Shown: positions 63,011-64,000 of the stretch, piece by piece
How positions within the stretch are numbered: the first letter of the stretch is position 1
Layout: every line of letters starts with the position of its first letter
Source of the DNA: Parabacteroides sp. TM07-1AC
GTDB lineage: Bacteria; Bacteroidota; Bacteroidia; Bacteroidales; Tannerellaceae
DNA length: 64,000 bases
NCBI RefSeq assembly: GCF_003480915.1
Contig: NZ_QUKD01000011.1
Location: 150,894-214,893, forward strand
Reading direction: 5' to 3'
Notes under the pieces: generated by a model
The model's input: only the letters and a program-made list of their open reading frames with translations
Told to the model about the DNA's origin: nothing
Databases searched by the model: none
Translations under genes and position numbers: made by a program

Positions 63011-64000
63011 TTATTTCAGTTTAGCCAAAGCTTCTTTGATACGTTTGATAGCTTCCACGATATTTTCGTCGCTGGTTGCATAGCTCATACGGATACATTC
63101 GGGAGCACCGAAAGAAGTTCCGCCTACACAAGCAACGTGTGCGGCTTCCAGGAGATACATAGCCAGATCGTCAGCGTCTTTAATCGTGTTGTTTCCGTCT
63201 GTCTTGCCATAGTAGTAGCTGCATTTCGGGAACAGGTAGAAAGCGCCTTCCGGCTTGTTGATCTCGAATCCCGGAACTTCTTTTGCCAGGCTGACGATCA
63301 GGTCGCGACGGCGTTCGAATGCTTTGCGCATTTCTTCAACCGGTTCCTGTGAGCCTGTATAAGCAGCTTCTGCAGCTTTTTGGGATACAGAGCAAGGACC
63401 TGAAGTATATTGTCCCTGTAATTTGTTTACGGCTTTAACAATCCATTCCGGACCGGCAATGAAACCGATACGCCAGCCAGTCATTGCATAGGCTTTGGAA
63501 ACACCGTTTACAATAACAGTACGGTCTTTCATGCCATCGACGGAAGCGATGCTGTGATGTTTGCCGATATAGTTGATATGTTCGTAGATCTCGTCAGCAA
63601 TAACGATGATTTCCGGATGTTTTTTCAATACTTCAGCCAGTCCTGCCAACTCTTCTGCACTGTAGACAGAACCTGTCGGGTTGGAAGGAGAGCAGAGGAT
63701 CAATGCTTTTGTCTTCGGTGTGATAGCAGCTTCCAGCTGGGCAGGAGTGATCTTGAAATCCTGTTCGATGCCAGCCGTAACGATTACCGGTTTACCTTCA
63801 GCCAATTTAACCATTTCAGGATAGCTAACCCAGAACGGAGCCGGAATGATCACTTCATCTCCGGGATTAACCAGTACCAGGATAGTATTACAAACGGATT
63901 GCTTTGCTCCATTCGCGCAAGAAATCTGAGTAGCTGCATATTCCAATCCGTTTTCATTCTTCAGTTTGGCTACGATAGCATTGCGTAATGCCGGGTAACC
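63011..64000 (-). CDS. Class I pyridoxal-phosphate aminotransferase, 5'-truncated by the window
   Basis: The frame stays open to the right edge, so about 330 C-terminal residues are seen and the N-terminus is missing. Fold type I motifs: SNPTGSVYSAEEL, IVIADEIYEHINY, the PLP lysine in NGVSKAYAMTGWRIGF, and the carboxylate-binding arginine in ECIRMSYATSDEN. Most like the aspartate/aromatic aminotransferases of subgroup I-gamma (PatA/AspC-like); the exact substrate cannot be set from sequence. Confidence 0.93.
   Translation of the reverse strand, partial: GYPALRNAIVAKLKNENGLEYAATQISCANGAKQSVCNTILVLVNPGDEVIIPAPFWVSYPEMVKLAEGKPVIVTAGIEQDFKITPAQLEAAITPKTKALILCSPSNPTGSVYSAEELAGLAEVLKKHPEIIVIADEIYEHINYIGKHHSIASVDGMKDRTVIVNGVSKAYAMTGWRIGFIAGPEWIVKAVNKLQGQYTSGPCSVSQKAAEAAYTGSQEPVEEMRKAFERRRDLIVSLAKEVPGFEINKPEGAFYLFPKCSYYYGKTDGNNTIKDADDLAMYLLEAAHVACVGGTSFGAPECIRMSYATSDENIVEAIKRIKEALAKLK

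Overview
The window is chromosomal DNA of a Bacteroidales bacterium, most likely Parabacteroides. Four things point there: promoters of the Bacteroidetes type (TAnnTTTG -7 elements, for example before rplM and trxA), weak Shine-Dalgarno signals, many lipoproteins with short lipoboxes, and a large secreted protein with a DUF6383-like C-terminus, a domain I associate with Parabacteroides. There are no tRNAs, rRNAs, CRISPR arrays or intact insertion sequences.

Layout. 1-10 kb: start of an exported protein; a LolD/MacB-type ABC ATPase; a ferredoxin / small membrane protein / ECF sigma operon; nudC; two lipoproteins; an acyltransferase; a small exported protein; a TlpA-like lipoprotein; an AAA/PD-(D/E)XK protein; then about 1 kb of non-coding, repeat-rich DNA. 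10-41 kb: nine FtsX/MacB-type permeases without ATPase domains, one embedded lipoprotein, a membrane-fusion protein, a TolC-like protein, a divergent NtrC-type response regulator with its histidine kinase, and an inserted metallopeptidase/propeller/barrel gene on the other strand. 41-51 kb: hybrid histidine kinase, TonB-dependent receptor, mnmD, trxA, dnaE. 51-55 kb: a HU-like protein with a 56-residue companion ORF, divergent from a DUF4248 / DUF3987 primase-helicase-like pair, followed by repeats. 55-59 kb: DUF6383 protein, a beta-barrel protein and two small membrane peptides. 60-64 kb: rplM-rpsI, rpsB, tsf and a partial class I aminotransferase.

The main discovery is a sigma-54 regulon that can be read directly from the DNA. 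Three separate transcription units start at -24/-12 promoters (TGGCAC or TGGCAT, 5 nt, TTGTA): the ABC ATPase, the seven-permease operon, and the tolC-hlyD-two-permease operon. Each has the same 26-bp site, CGCACGAA / 4 nt / GTTCG / 4 nt / CGCAC, beginning 65 or 66 nt upstream of its -24 element. All 18 fixed positions are identical in the three copies. One copy lies between tolC and the NtrC-type regulator gene, which makes that regulator the obvious activator. The inferred system is a two-component, sigma-54 controlled switch that co-induces one ATPase, nine permeases, a lipoprotein, a periplasmic adaptor and an outer-membrane channel.

A second theme is repeat DNA around 9.2-10 kb and 53.3-55.3 kb. 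It includes a 22-bp-period repeat family present at both loci, a 27-bp triple-repeat inverted pair bracketing half of the DUF3987 gene, and four copies of GGCTCGAAAA.
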